Part shown: positions 25,667 to 34,511 of the stretch, piece by piece
Layout: each line of letters starts with the position of its first letter
Position numbering within the stretch: position 1 is the stretch's first letter
Source of the DNA: DASWHF01 sp036393295
Lineage (GTDB): Bacteria > Pseudomonadota > Gammaproteobacteria > Acidiferrobacterales > UBA6901
DNA: 64,000 nucleotides
NCBI GenBank assembly: GCA_036393295.1
Contig: DASWHF010000077.1
Location: 9,195 to 73,194 of the forward strand
Direction: 5' to 3'
Translations under genes and position numbers: made by a program
Notes under the pieces: generated by a model
The model's input: the letters and a program-made list of their open reading frames with translations, nothing else
What the model was told of the DNA's origin: nothing
Database searches by the model: none

Positions 25667-27061
25667 TTAAATGACCTTCGAGAACCGCTGGTTGGCGGCG
25701 GCGCGCAGATACTTGTCGAACACCATGCAGATGTTGCGGATAAGAAGCTTGCCGGCCGGCGCGACGTGGATCGCGTCGTCGCTCACCTGCAGCAGGCCGT
25801 CCTGCTGTAGCGCAGCAAGCGCACGCAACTCATCGGCGAAGTAGTCACGGAAGCCGATGCCGTGCTCGCGCTCGATGCGCGCGAAGTCGAGCTCGAAGTG
25901 GCAGATCAGCCGGGTGATGACGGCGCGCCGCAGTTTGTCGTCGTCGCTGAGCGCGATGCCGCGGAACACCGGCAGCCGGCCGGCGTCGAGCGCTGCATAA
26001 TATTCGTCGATAGTCTTCAAGTTCTGGCTGTAGCTGTCGCCGACCTTGCCGATCGCCGTGATCCCCATCGCCACCAGGTCGCAATCGGCGTGCGTCGAAT
26101 ATCCCTGGAAGTTGCGGTACAGCGTGCCGCTGCGCTGCGCCACGGCCAGCTCGTCGTCGGGGCGCGCGAAGTGGTCCATGCCGATGTACACGTAACCGGC
26201 GCCGGTCAGGCGCCCGATGGTGTGCTCGAGGATCGCCAGCTTGTCGGCCGCGCTCGGCAGCTCGGCCGCGTCGATCTGGCGCTGGGTCTTGAACAGCTCC
26301 GGCAGGTGCGCGTAGTTGAACACCGACAGGCGGTCGGGGCCGGCGGCGATCACCTTGTCGAGCGTGGCGGCGAAGCTCGTCACGGTCTGGCGCGGCAGGC
26401 CGTAGATCAGGTCGAAGTTGATCGAACGGAACCCCGTGCGGCGCGCCGCCTCCAGCACCGCCAGCGTCTCGGCCTCCGACTGCAGGCGATTGACGGCCTG
26501 CTGTACCGCCGGATCGAAGTCCTGCACGCCGAGGCTCAGGCGGTTGAAGCCGAGCTCGCGCAGCAGCGCGATGGTGTCGGCGTCGGCCTCGCGCGGATCG
26601 ACCTCGATCGAATACTCGCCCCGGTCGTCGTCGCGCAGGTTGAAATGGCGGCGCGTCTTGTCCATGAGCGCGCGCATCTCATCGTGGCTGATGAAGGTCG
26701 GCGTGCCGCCGCCCCAGTGGAGCTGATCGACCGTGCGCGCGCGGTCGAACAAGTCGCCCTGCATTTCGATCTCGCGGAACAGATGTTCCAGATAGGGCGC
26801 GGCGCGCTTGCGGTTCTTGGTGACGATCTTGTTGCAGGCGCAGTAGAAGCACACCGTGTCGCAGAACGGCAGGTGGAAATACAGCGACAGCGGGCGCGCG
26901 GCGCCGTGCTGCGGCCGGTTGCTGCGCGCGGCGAGCTCGCGGTACTCGGCCTCACCGAAACCGGCGTGGAACTGCACCGCGGTCGGGTACGAGGTGTAGC
27001 GCGGCCCGGCCTTGTCGTAGCGCCGAATCAGCTCCGGGTCGAAATGCAGGCGATGGTCCAT
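25667..27061 (-). CDS. hemN: Oxygen-independent coproporphyrinogen III oxidase
   Basis: Radical SAM enzyme that decarboxylates coproporphyrinogen III without oxygen. LPFCDTVCFYCACNK holds Cys 67, 71 and 74 for the cluster; WGGGTPTF and the EVDPREADADTI and SLGVQDFDPAVQQAVNR segments are typical of true HemN. The 464-residue length also fits HemN rather than HemW. The upstream FNR-like box is centred 66.5 bp before the ATG, which would place a -41.5 promoter start about 25 bases before it. Confidence 0.96.
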   Translation of the reverse strand: MDHRLHFDPELIRRYDKAGPRYTSYPTAVQFHAGFGEAEYRELAARSNRPQHGAARPLSLYFHLPFCDTVCFYCACNKIVTKNRKRAAPYLEHLFREIEMQGDLFDRARTVDQLHWGGGTPTFISHDEMRALMDKTRRHFNLRDDDRGEYSIEVDPREADADTIALLRELGFNRLSLGVQDFDPAVQQAVNRLQSEAETLAVLEAARRTGFRSINFDLIYGLPRQTVTSFAATLDKVIAAGPDRLSVFNYAHLPELFKTQRQIDAAELPSAADKLAILEHTIGRLTGAGYVYIGMDHFARPDDELAVAQRSGTLYRNFQGYSTHADCDLVAMGITAIGKVGDSYSQNLKTIDEYYAALDAGRLPVFRGIALSDDDKLRRAVITRLICHFELDFARIEREHGIGFRDYFADELRALAALQQDGLLQVSDDAIHVAPAGKLLIRNICMVFDKYLRAAANQRFSKVI

Positions 27062-27120
27062 GATCTGGATCGGTTCTCGAAACGGACTGCCACCCTAACA
27101 CGGCGGCGCGGGCGGCGGGA

Positions 27121-27134
27121 TTGACAGCTGTCAA
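27121..27134. promoter_or_regulatory. FNR-like palindrome serving hemN
   Basis: TTGAC-AGCT-GTCAA is a perfect palindrome close to the FNR consensus. It is centred 66.5 bp before the hemN start on the minus strand, compatible with class II activation of hemN. Confidence 0.7.
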
Positions 27135-27155
27135 TTCTACCCCCGCGACCGGCCG

Positions 27156-27169
27156 TTGACCTAGGTCAA
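27156..27169. promoter_or_regulatory. FNR-like palindrome serving ubiT
   Basis: TTGAC-CTAG-GTCAA is a perfect palindrome centred 60.5 bp before the ubiT GTG, compatible with a promoter start about 19 bases before that codon. It lies 35 bp from the hemN box, centre to centre. Confidence 0.7.
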
Positions 27170-27222
27170 TTCGCCGGCCGGCCCGGCGCGGCTAGCATGG
27201 CGGCCATGCGAGCAGACCGCCC

Positions 27223-27855
27223 GTGCTGACCCTCCCCGCCGCGCCCTTGCGCCTGGCGCTCAGCGCCCTCCCCGACCGCCTGCATTCCGCCGGCCTGGCG
27301 GCGCTCGCCAGCCAGCTGCTGCGCGGCCAGGCCCTGGCGGCGCGCCTGCCGGAGCTCGACGGCTGCCGGGTGGCGATCGAGATTCATGACCTCGGCTGCC
27401 GGTTGGGGTTTGCGGTGCGCGGCCGGGGCCTGACGGCCTGTGACCCGGGCGGCGCCGACGTGCGCATCCGCGGCGGCTTCGACGATTTCTGGCGGCTCGC
27501 GACCCGCGCCGAGGATCCGGACACGCTGTTCTTCCAGCGCCGCCTGAGCATCGAGGGCGACACCGAGCGCGGCCTCATGATCAAGAACCTGCTCGACGCC
27601 CTGGAGTTCGACTGGCGGGTGCATGTCGCGGCGGTGCTGGGTCCGGTGCCGGCGCGAATTATCGACGGTTTGGCCAGGACCCTTCTTGGTTCCGGGAACT
27701 GCGAAGTTGTAGGCGGGGCTTCCAGCCCCGCCGGGCACGATCCATCGACGGACGAGCGGGGCTGGAAGCCCCGCCCACAATATCCTCCGAGCGTCCTCGC
27801 TCGTTCGCGCGGCCTACGCATACGCCATCCGCGACCGCCGGCGCGCCCCGACTGA
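27223..27855 (+). CDS. ubiT: UbiT-type SCP2-domain accessory factor of anaerobic ubiquinone synthesis
   Basis: SCP2-domain lipid-binding protein (formerly YhbT) needed with UbiU and UbiV to make ubiquinone without oxygen. Residues about 20-150 hold the SCP2 fold (CRVAIEIHDLGCRLGFAVRG, GADVRIRGGFDDFWRLAT, LFFQRRLSIEGDTERGLMIKNLLDALE). E. coli UbiT has 174 residues; here the frame is 210 because about the last 45 residues read through a REP-like palindrome, giving low-complexity sequence. GTG 27223 is assigned as start. It is divergent from hemN over two FNR-like boxes, and ubiUV are in the same window. Confidence 0.85.
   Translation: MLTLPAAPLRLALSALPDRLHSAGLAALASQLLRGQALAARLPELDGCRVAIEIHDLGCRLGFAVRGRGLTACDPGGADVRIRGGFDDFWRLATRAEDPDTLFFQRRLSIEGDTERGLMIKNLLDALEFDWRVHVAAVLGPVPARIIDGLARTLLGSGNCEVVGGASSPAGHDPSTDERGWKPRPQYPPSVLARSRGLRIRHPRPPARPD
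27709..27778. repeat. REP-like inverted pair inside the ubiT 3' end
   Basis: GTAGGCGGGGCTTCCAGCCC followed, after a spacer, by its complement ending GGGGCTGGAAGCCCCGCCC. The element is translated as part of ubiT, so it may have inserted into or just past the original stop. Confidence 0.8.
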
Positions 27856-27866
27856 CCACCACCACG

Positions 27867-29342
27867 ATGCGCGTCCTGCTCATCTACGCCAACCGCGCGC
27901 GCGACCTGGTGCCGGCGCCGCCGATCGGTCTCGCCTATGTGGCGACCGCGACCCGCGACGCCGGCCACGACGTGCGCTTTCTCGATCTGCTGCCGAGCGC
28001 CGATCCCGATGCCGACCTGCGGCGGGCGCTCGCGGAGTTCAAGCCCGAGGCGATCGGCATCTCGGTGCGCAACATCGACAACGTCGTGCACCAGCACCTG
28101 GCGCGCCACCTCGGCGAGCTGGCGCGGCTCATCGCACTGCTGCGCGCGCACAGCGCGGCGCCGATCGTGGTCGGCGGGCCGGCGATCTCCATCCTCGGCG
28201 CCTCGACGCTGAAGCACCTGGACGCCGACATCGCCGTGATCGGCGAGGGCGAGCGCAGCTTCCCGGCGTTGCTGGCCGCGCTCGAAAGCGGAACGAGCCT
28301 CGGCGGCGTCGACGGCATCTGCTATCGCGCCGGCGGGCAGATCCGCAGCAACCCGCCGGCGCGGCTCGCGGCCTTCGGCGCCTCGGGCATGGAGCAGTGG
28401 ATCGACTGGCGCGCCTACGAGCGGTTCGGCGGCACCTGGGCCGTGCAGACCAAGCGCGGCTGCCCGCTCGCGTGCAGCTACTGCGCCTATCCGGCGATCG
28501 AGGGCGAAGGCTTGAGGCGGCGTCCGGCGGCCGAGGTGGTCGACGAGATCGAGCGCGTCGCGGCGGTCGCGCGGCCGCGCAGCTTCGAGTTCGTCGACTC
28601 GACCTTCAACGTGCCGGCGCGCCACGCGCTCGACATCTGCCGCGAGATCATCCGCCGCAAGCTCAAGCTGCGCTTCACCGCCATGGGCGTCAATCCGCTG
28701 ACCGCCTCGGCCGAGCTGTTCGCGCTGATGAAACAGGCCGGATTCAACTCGGTGATGATCACGCCCGAGGCCGGCAACGATGCGATGCTCGACAATCTGA
28801 ACAAGGGCTTCAGCATGCGGCATGTGCGCCGCACCGCCAAGCTGGTGCGCGCCGCCGGCCTGCGCAGCACCTGGTTCTTCATGCTCGGCGGCCCGGGCGA
28901 GACCCGCGCCACCGTCGAGGAGACGCTGGGCTTCGTCGAACGCGAGCTGACCGGCAGCCGCTTCCTGTCGATCTTCATGACCGGCATCCGCATCCTGCCC
29001 GGCACCGCGCTCGCCGACCAGGCGCGCGGCGACGGCCATCTGCGCGCGGACCAGGACCTGGCGGAATCGGCGTTCTATTTTTCCACGGCAGTGAGCGAGG
29101 CGTGGATGCTCGAGCGCATCAACGCGGCGATCCGCCGCCACAACAACATCGTGCACGCCGCCGAGGAGAACGGCTCCGGCCTCGAACGGCTGTTCAACCG
29201 CGTGCTGCGCCTGGCCGGCGTCGCCCCGCCCTACTGGCGCTTTCTGCCGCTGCTCCTCAGCATCCCGCCGCTGCCCACCCTGCGCCGGCGCCGCCCGACC
29301 GTCGGCGGCGGCGCACGTCGCCGCGCCTTGCAGAACCCCTGA
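27867..29342 (+). CDS. B12-binding domain radical SAM protein
   Basis: A 491-residue protein with an N-terminal cobalamin-binding-like domain (MRVLLIYANR, then GISVRNIDN and VVGGPAISI) and a radical SAM core with CPLACSYCAYP near residue 199. ITPEAGNDAMLDNLNKGF and FMLGGPGETRATVEE match this superfamily. The substrate is unknown; methyl transfer or ring rearrangement is typical of the class. It begins 12 bases after ubiT and is probably in the same oxygen-controlled transcript. A Pro/Arg-rich tail ends the protein. Confidence 0.8.
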   Translation: MRVLLIYANRARDLVPAPPIGLAYVATATRDAGHDVRFLDLLPSADPDADLRRALAEFKPEAIGISVRNIDNVVHQHLARHLGELARLIALLRAHSAAPIVVGGPAISILGASTLKHLDADIAVIGEGERSFPALLAALESGTSLGGVDGICYRAGGQIRSNPPARLAAFGASGMEQWIDWRAYERFGGTWAVQTKRGCPLACSYCAYPAIEGEGLRRRPAAEVVDEIERVAAVARPRSFEFVDSTFNVPARHALDICREIIRRKLKLRFTAMGVNPLTASAELFALMKQAGFNSVMITPEAGNDAMLDNLNKGFSMRHVRRTAKLVRAAGLRSTWFFMLGGPGETRATVEETLGFVERELTGSRFLSIFMTGIRILPGTALADQARGDGHLRADQDLAESAFYFSTAVSEAWMLERINAAIRRHNNIVHAAEENGSGLERLFNRVLRLAGVAPPYWRFLPLLLSIPPLPTLRRRRPTVGGGARRRALQNP

Positions 29343-29374
29343 CGCAACAGGCTGCCGAGTCGAGCAATCAAAAA

Positions 29375-29415
29375 GTGCTTTCTCCCTCTCCCCCCGGGAG
29401 AGGGTCGGAGTGAGG
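29375..29415. repeat. CCCTCTCC-type palindromic repeat
   Basis: TCTCCCTCTCCCCCCGGGAG followed by AGGGTCGGAGTGAGGG is a hairpin of the dispersed CTCTCCC family. It is in the 190-220-bp gap after the radical SAM gene, where no gene is seen. Confidence 0.7.
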
Positions 29416-29562
29416 GCCGACGATGCCACGAAACCACCCGCCCCCTCCCGCCCTTCGGACTCGCCCACCAACCGGCCATGTGCCTGTTTTTAGGTCACAC
29501 TATCCCCTATAATTTCGATTGGATGGCCCTAATTGAATGCGACCTCGACGGGACAACACCGC

Positions 29563-29874
29563 GTGGAACCGGAGATCGTCTATGATTTTGAGTGGGACGC
29601 CGCCAAGGCACTCGCCAACGTCACCAAGCATGGCGTAACCTTCGATCAGGCGGCGACTGTGTTTCTGGATGCTCTGGCGCTCACGGTGTTCGACGTCGCC
29701 CACAGCCAATCGGAAGAGCGCTGGTTTACGCTCGGGATGGATGCCAAGGGCACGCTCCTGGCGGTGGCTCACACGTACCAGACAACCAGAGCCACCAGCG
29801 CCCGCGTGCGGATCATCTCGGCACGCGAAGCAACTAAACGCGAAAGACGTTTTTATGAGGACAAACCCCGATAG
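29563..29874 (+). CDS. brnT: BrnT-family type II toxin
   Basis: Small ribonuclease-type toxin of the BrnTA system. The family core is clear: DFEWDAAKALANVTKHGVTFDQAATVF, then VRIISAREATKRERRFYED. GTG 29563 is chosen to match the usual BrnT N-terminus; TTG 29533 in the same frame would add ten residues and cannot be excluded. The toxin precedes the antitoxin, the normal brnTA order, with an 8-base gap. Confidence 0.88.
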   Translation: MEPEIVYDFEWDAAKALANVTKHGVTFDQAATVFLDALALTVFDVAHSQSEERWFTLGMDAKGTLLAVAHTYQTTRATSARVRIISAREATKRERRFYEDKPR

Positions 29875-29882
29875 GTGACGCC

Positions 29883-30116
29883 ATGAACGGAACCAGCAAC
29901 CCCCCCAACGACGACATGCCCGAGGAGATCGATTTTTCGGGCGGCGTACGCGGCAAGTTCTATCGGCCGGGCGTGAAACTCAACCTGCCGGTGTACCTCG
30001 ATGCCGAGGTACTGGCATATCTCACCGCGATCGCAACCAAGAAGGGCGTGCCGCTCTCCGAGCTTGCCAACGATCTGCTCAGGAAAGAGATCGCGATATT
30101 GGAGTCGGTAAAGTAA
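29883..30116 (+). CDS. brnA: BrnA-family antitoxin
   Basis: A 77-residue partner of BrnT with a C-terminal ribbon-helix-helix-like DNA-binding domain (VKLNLPVYLDAEVLAYLTAIATKKGVPLSELANDLL). The N-terminal DDMPEEIDFSGGVRGKFY is the toxin-binding part typical of BrnA. It probably represses the brnTA promoter. About 180 bp without a gene follow. Confidence 0.85.
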   Translation: MNGTSNPPNDDMPEEIDFSGGVRGKFYRPGVKLNLPVYLDAEVLAYLTAIATKKGVPLSELANDLLRKEIAILESVK

Positions 30117-30300
30117 ATCTCGTCCGCAAGAGACCGACTCCCCAATCCCCCGCGCGCGCCAGAATCTCTCCAACTCGAACCTGACGGCGTCGCGCCCAGC
30201 CGCGGCGCCGGTCGCCGGGCCTCCGCTCGCGATGGCGCGTTGCTGAGAGAGGCACCGTCAGGCACCCTATAACCTGTCCTAATCCGCCAGGAGGTGGCCC

Positions 30301-31443
30301 GTGTTCAGAAACTCCCTGCGACGATTTCTCCCGCACGCCCTGGTCGTTCCGTTGGCGCTGTGGCAGACCGCCTGCGCGGCCGCCGACGGCCAGACCTTCC
30401 AGAGCGCGCACCACCAGTATCGCGTCGAGGTGCTGTTCGAGGGGCTGGAGCATCCGTGGGCGCTGGCGTTCCTGCCGGACGGGCGCATGCTGGTGACCGA
30501 GCGTCCCGGCCGGCTCAACCTGCTCGATCCGCGCGACGGCAGCCGCCGGCGGATCGCCGGCGTGCCGGAGGTGGCGGCGGTAAGCCAGGGCGGCCTGCTG
30601 GACGTCGCGCTGCATCCGAAATTCCAGGAAAACAACTGGGTGTACCTCAGCTACTCCGCGCGCCGCGACCGCGGGCTGGCCACCCATGTCGGGCGCGGGC
30701 GCCTCGTCGGCGACCGGCTGGAGGACTTCCGCGTACTGTTCCGCGCCGAACCCGCGCTCAGCCGCGGGCAGCACTTCGGCTCGCGCCTGGTGTTCGATCG
30801 CCAGGGCTGGCTGTTCTTCACCGTCGGCGACCACGGGGAGCGCGACAGCGCGCAGGACCGCGGCACGCACATGGGCACGGTGATCCGCCTCACCGACGAC
30901 GGCCGCGTGCCACCGGACAATCCCTTCGTCAAGGAGCCGGGCGCGCGGCCGGAGATCTACAGCTACGGTCACCGCAACCCCCAGGGGATGACCCTGCACC
31001 CGCGCACCGGCGCGCTGTGGCTGCACGAGCACGGCCCGCGCGGCGGCGACGAGATCAACCTGCCCAAGCCGGGGCTGAACTACGGCTGGCCGAAGGTCAC
31101 GTTCGGGCGCGAGTACTTCGGCCCCACGATCGGCCCCGAACCGCCGCAGCCCGGCTTCGAGTCGCCGATCCACCACTGGACGCCGTCCATCGCGCCGTCC
31201 GGCATGGCGTTCTACGACGGCGACAAGTTCCCGCGCTGGCGCGGCGATCTGTTCGTCGGGGCGCTCACGCACCGCCACCTGCAACGGCTGCGGCTGGACG
31301 GCGAGAAAGTTGTGGAACAGGAGCCGCTGCTGTCCGACCTCAAGTGGCGCATCCGCGACGTGCGCAGCGGCCCGGACGGCTATCTCTACGTGCTGCCGGA
31401 CGACGGCGATGCCAAGCTCATCCGTCTGGTGCCGGCCGACTGA
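30301..31443 (+). CDS. PQQ-dependent sugar dehydrogenase (YliI/soluble aldose dehydrogenase type)
   Basis: Periplasmic six-bladed propeller oxidising aldoses with PQQ. GTG 30301 follows AGGAGGTG and encodes a signal peptide ending near ACAAADG. The body starts with LEHPWALAFLPDGRMLVTER and contains SYGHRNPQGMTLHP and HEHGPRGGDEIN, hallmarks of the glucose/sorbosone dehydrogenase family. Length (380) fits. It faces a PqqU-like receptor two bases away, and no PQQ synthesis gene is in the window, so it may depend on imported PQQ. Start codon choice is supported by the ribosome site. Confidence 0.9.
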   Translation: MFRNSLRRFLPHALVVPLALWQTACAAADGQTFQSAHHQYRVEVLFEGLEHPWALAFLPDGRMLVTERPGRLNLLDPRDGSRRRIAGVPEVAAVSQGGLLDVALHPKFQENNWVYLSYSARRDRGLATHVGRGRLVGDRLEDFRVLFRAEPALSRGQHFGSRLVFDRQGWLFFTVGDHGERDSAQDRGTHMGTVIRLTDDGRVPPDNPFVKEPGARPEIYSYGHRNPQGMTLHPRTGALWLHEHGPRGGDEINLPKPGLNYGWPKVTFGREYFGPTIGPEPPQPGFESPIHHWTPSIAPSGMAFYDGDKFPRWRGDLFVGALTHRHLQRLRLDGEKVVEQEPLLSDLKWRIRDVRSGPDGYLYVLPDDGDAKLIRLVPAD

Positions 31444-31445
31444 GG

Positions 31446-33560
31446 TCAGAACCGCGCCCGCAGGCCGAGGTGGACGTCGCGTTCCGGCGCCGGCTCGAAG
31501 TAGCGGCCGCCGGCGGCGTTGACGCGCACGTTGCTGAAGTAGCGCTTGCCGGTGAGGTTGTTCAGCGCCGCGAAGGTGTCGAGCTCCATGCTAGCCAGCT
31601 TCCAGCGCTTGCCGATGCGCAGATTGGCGACGCCGTAGCCGGCCACCGGCTCGCGGTTGGCGTTGTCGGCATAGACGCGGCTCATCATCAGCGTATCCAG
31701 GATCACGTAGACGCCGCCGGGATCCCGCCACGCCAGCTCCGCGAACAGCGCATGCTGCGGCAGGCCCGGCAGCCGCTTGCCGCCCAGGTCCTCGCCCGCG
31801 GCATCGACGAACTCCCGGAACCGGTAGCGCGCCCAGGTGTAGGCACCGGCCGCCGACAGCGCCGGCGTGAAAAAGTATTCCAGCCCCGCCTCCAGGCCGG
31901 CGCGGCGCGTGCGCGCGGCATTGACGTAGCGGTTCGGATCGGTGGCCACTTGCACGATCTCGTCGCGGGTGCGGACGGTGAACACGGCGATGTCGTAACG
32001 CGTGCGCGCGCCCGCGAAGCCCTTGGCGCCGAGCTCGACGTTGAGCGCCTGCTGCGGCTCGAGACCGGGATCGAAACCCTGATCCGGCCGGGTCGGGTCG
32101 GTGAATTCCGTGAACGTCGGCGTCTCGAACGACGAGCCGGCATTGATGTACACCTGGTGCGCCGGTTCGCGCTGCCAACCAAGACCGAGGGTGAAGCTCA
32201 GCTCGTCGAAATCGCGGCTGCCCGAGGCGGCGGCATCCGGCGTGTAGCGGTCGTCGATGGTGAAGCGCACGCGGTCGTAGCGCCCGCCCAGCGTGAAGTC
32301 GAGTTGCCCGGTCAGCGCCACGTCCGCCTGGCCGTACACGCCCGCGGCGGTCGCGGTCTCCAATGCGTCCTGGGTCTGGCCGGTGACCGTGCCGCCGCCG
32401 TCCACCAGGAAGCGCTGGCGGTCGTCGCCCTGGCGCGCGGTCTCCACGCCCACGGTGTAGCGCAGCGACCGGCGGCCAAGCGCGGCGTCGCCGGTATAGT
32501 CCGCGCCGGCGCCGTAGAAATCGCGCGCGAACTCGATCAGGCTGGGACCGGCGAACGGAAGCTGCTGGTGGAAGTCGCGGCGGGTATAGAAGACGCGCGC
32601 GCTCACCTCGCCCGACAACGCGTCGGCATCGCGATAGACGAAACCGACGCGCTGCTGGCGGACCTCCTGGCCGGCGTCGAGGGCGAGCGCGCCGGGCGCC
32701 GCCTGGCGCCGGTTCGCGCTCACCTCCGCGCGCGTCAGCCCGCCCGCGTCCTGCCCGAGCGGCTGATCGAGCGCGGTCAGCACCGTGGTCAGGCTGCGGG
32801 TGCCGTCCAGGTCGTAGCGCAGCTTGGCGTTGAGCATGTCCTTGCGCGTGCGGCTTTGTTCGCGGTAGCCGTCGTAGTCCAGCCGCCAGGCGCTCACCTG
32901 CGCGCCCCACGGACCCTCGCGCCCGCCGGCGCGCACGCCCAGCCGCCGGAAATCATGGCTGCCGGCGCTGCCGCGCAGCTCCGCGTACGGCTCGAACGGC
33001 GGCTCGGCGGTGCGGATCTGCACGACGCCGCCGGCGGCATTGCCGTACAGCGCCGACGACGGCCCGCGGATCACCTCGACCTGCTCGGCGGATTCGAGAT
33101 CGACGCCGTCCACCTGGGACTGGCCGTCGGGCAGGGTTTCGGGAAAGCCGTCCACCAGGATGCGGATGCCGCGAATGCCGAACGGCGCGCGCGCCCCGAA
33201 GCCGCGGATCGACATGCGCAGGTTCTGGGCGAAGTTGTAGCGGTTCTGGAACAGCAGCCCGGGCACGCGGTTGAGGGACTCGTCCAGCTGCAGCCCCTGG
33301 CGCGCCTGCTGGATGTCGTCCTCGCCCACCACCGCGACAGCGGAGGACGTGCGGTGCAGGTCGCGGGGCAGCCGGGGCACCGTGATGATGATCGTGAGCG
33401 GCTCTGGCTCGACCGAGGGTTCAACCGGCGGCTCGGCCGCCGGCGCGGGGACCGCCTGGATCGAGCCGGCCAGCAGAATCGCGCCGACGCCGCGGCGGTG
33501 CGGGCGCCGAAGTTTGCCGCCTCTCCTGCCCACGTTGAACACGCGGCTGCTCAAGCGCAT
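31446..33560 (-). CDS. TonB-dependent receptor, PqqU (YncD)-like
   Basis: Outer-membrane 22-strand receptor of 704 residues. After the signal peptide comes a TonB-box-like LTIIITVP, a plug with LNRVPGLLFQNRYNFAQNLR, SIRGFGARAPFGIRGIRIL and VEVIRGPSSALYGNAAGG, then the barrel ending in HLGLRARF. From memory these plug segments, the GGLTRAEVSANRRQAAPGAL stretch and the terminal NAAGGRYFEPAPERD closely resemble E. coli YncD/PqqU, the PQQ importer. Convergent with a PQQ-dependent dehydrogenase, which supports the same role. ATG 33560 is chosen; 33617 is an alternative without a signal peptide at its N-terminus. Confidence 0.85.
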   Translation of the reverse strand: MRLSSRVFNVGRRGGKLRRPHRRGVGAILLAGSIQAVPAPAAEPPVEPSVEPEPLTIIITVPRLPRDLHRTSSAVAVVGEDDIQQARQGLQLDESLNRVPGLLFQNRYNFAQNLRMSIRGFGARAPFGIRGIRILVDGFPETLPDGQSQVDGVDLESAEQVEVIRGPSSALYGNAAGGVVQIRTAEPPFEPYAELRGSAGSHDFRRLGVRAGGREGPWGAQVSAWRLDYDGYREQSRTRKDMLNAKLRYDLDGTRSLTTVLTALDQPLGQDAGGLTRAEVSANRRQAAPGALALDAGQEVRQQRVGFVYRDADALSGEVSARVFYTRRDFHQQLPFAGPSLIEFARDFYGAGADYTGDAALGRRSLRYTVGVETARQGDDRQRFLVDGGGTVTGQTQDALETATAAGVYGQADVALTGQLDFTLGGRYDRVRFTIDDRYTPDAAASGSRDFDELSFTLGLGWQREPAHQVYINAGSSFETPTFTEFTDPTRPDQGFDPGLEPQQALNVELGAKGFAGARTRYDIAVFTVRTRDEIVQVATDPNRYVNAARTRRAGLEAGLEYFFTPALSAAGAYTWARYRFREFVDAAGEDLGGKRLPGLPQHALFAELAWRDPGGVYVILDTLMMSRVYADNANREPVAGYGVANLRIGKRWKLASMELDTFAALNNLTGKRYFSNVRVNAAGGRYFEPAPERDVHLGLRARF

Positions 33561-33651
33561 GACGATGATCGGACGATTCGTTGACCGATGCCAACGATAT
33601 ATCAACGGAGGGATCAAACTCTATGCTGACCCATGCCCCCGGACTACTTTA

Positions 33652-34350
33652 TTACTGGAGTGTCCGACCGCTCATCGGTTTGCACTCAACCTTGAAGTCC
33701 ACATGATAGTGCTCGTCGTGGCGCACCCACGATGCCTTGGTAGGTATTTCAATATTGCGCTTGATGTATTCACCCGATTTCGTCCGGTACAGATTAGGGG
33801 TCAGATTCGGATCAAATATTACCCGCCAAATGCCAATGCCGTGTTCCTGTGCCGCCTTGTGCAGGGCCGCTATATGGCCTGCGAGCGCCTCGTAGTCGAT
33901 TGTGTAGCCCTCAAACTGGCTGTTTTTGTCGAATTCGATGTCGTATCCGTATCTATTCAAGGGGTGAGTGGGCAAATGAACGGATCGGCCTTTTGAGTCG
34001 GTAACTGACACCATAAAATCTACAGAGAGCCCATTGCGATGCGTCTTGTGTGGTTTGAACTCGCCGCCTTCCCGAAATCCGGTTTCGGCATATTTGAACA
34101 CCTTCCCGGGTTGCTCTCGCTCCAGCCTTCGATACGCCGCGATAATTACGTCCCGTACCGTACTATGCACATACGTCCTCCCCGCCAGCTTCGGCGCCGT
34201 ACCATAGGACACAAAATTGGGCCCGCTCGGCGGCAACTGGACTCCGTTTTGGAGGCTGCCATCACTTGTGGTGCCAGTGCAGGTACTCGCGCCCATCGTT
34301 GGGGTTGGCCCAATCAACATCAGAATAATAAACAGATTGCGGATACCCAT
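33652..34350 (-). CDS. Exported LAS-type (MepA/M15-like) peptidase in a gene cassette
   Basis: A 232-residue secreted protein; ATG 34350 begins a signal peptide (GIRNLFIILMLIGPTPTMGA). Metal-binding motifs of LAS peptidases are visible: HKTHRNGLSVDFMV (His-x6-Asp) and VRHDEHYHVDF (His-x-His). Similar enzymes cut peptidoglycan cross-links, so a murein endopeptidase is the best guess. GC content is lower than the genome average and an attC site lies directly upstream, so it is probably a captured cassette gene. No clear attC is seen after it. Confidence 0.75.
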   Translation of the reverse strand: MGIRNLFIILMLIGPTPTMGASTCTGTTSDGSLQNGVQLPPSGPNFVSYGTAPKLAGRTYVHSTVRDVIIAAYRRLEREQPGKVFKYAETGFREGGEFKPHKTHRNGLSVDFMVSVTDSKGRSVHLPTHPLNRYGYDIEFDKNSQFEGYTIDYEALAGHIAALHKAAQEHGIGIWRVIFDPNLTPNLYRTKSGEYIKRNIEIPTKASWVRHDEHYHVDFKVECKPMSGRTLQ

Positions 34351-34366
34351 GGGACTTCTACAGAAC

Positions 34367-34432
34367 GCTAACGACAAAGCTCAGACGCGGCGGCGCGCTA
34401 GCGCCGACGTCGGCTGGAGCGCCTTGTTGGGC
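34367..34432 (-). other. attC site 1 (integron recombination site)
   Basis: On the minus strand GCCCAAC (34426-34432) begins and GTTAGCG (34367-34373) ends a 66-bp imperfect palindrome whose arms are GC-rich inverted repeats (CAGCCGACGTCGGCGC / GCGCCGCCGCGTCTGAG). This fits RYYYAAC...GTTRRRY of attC sites. It sits between two small minus-strand genes. Confidence 0.8.
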
Positions 34433-34511
34433 ATAGATGCGCTGCCGAAAGTCGGAATAGGTAGGCTGGTGGGCAGTACCGCAACATATATTAGAGTTCG
34501 TTTGGTCATGA

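Noticed and set aside
30294..33584. A long plus-strand open frame of about 1,100 codons
   Set aside because: It is antisense to the PqqU-like receptor and follows GC-rich third-position bias; no recognisable protein domain and no sensible start.
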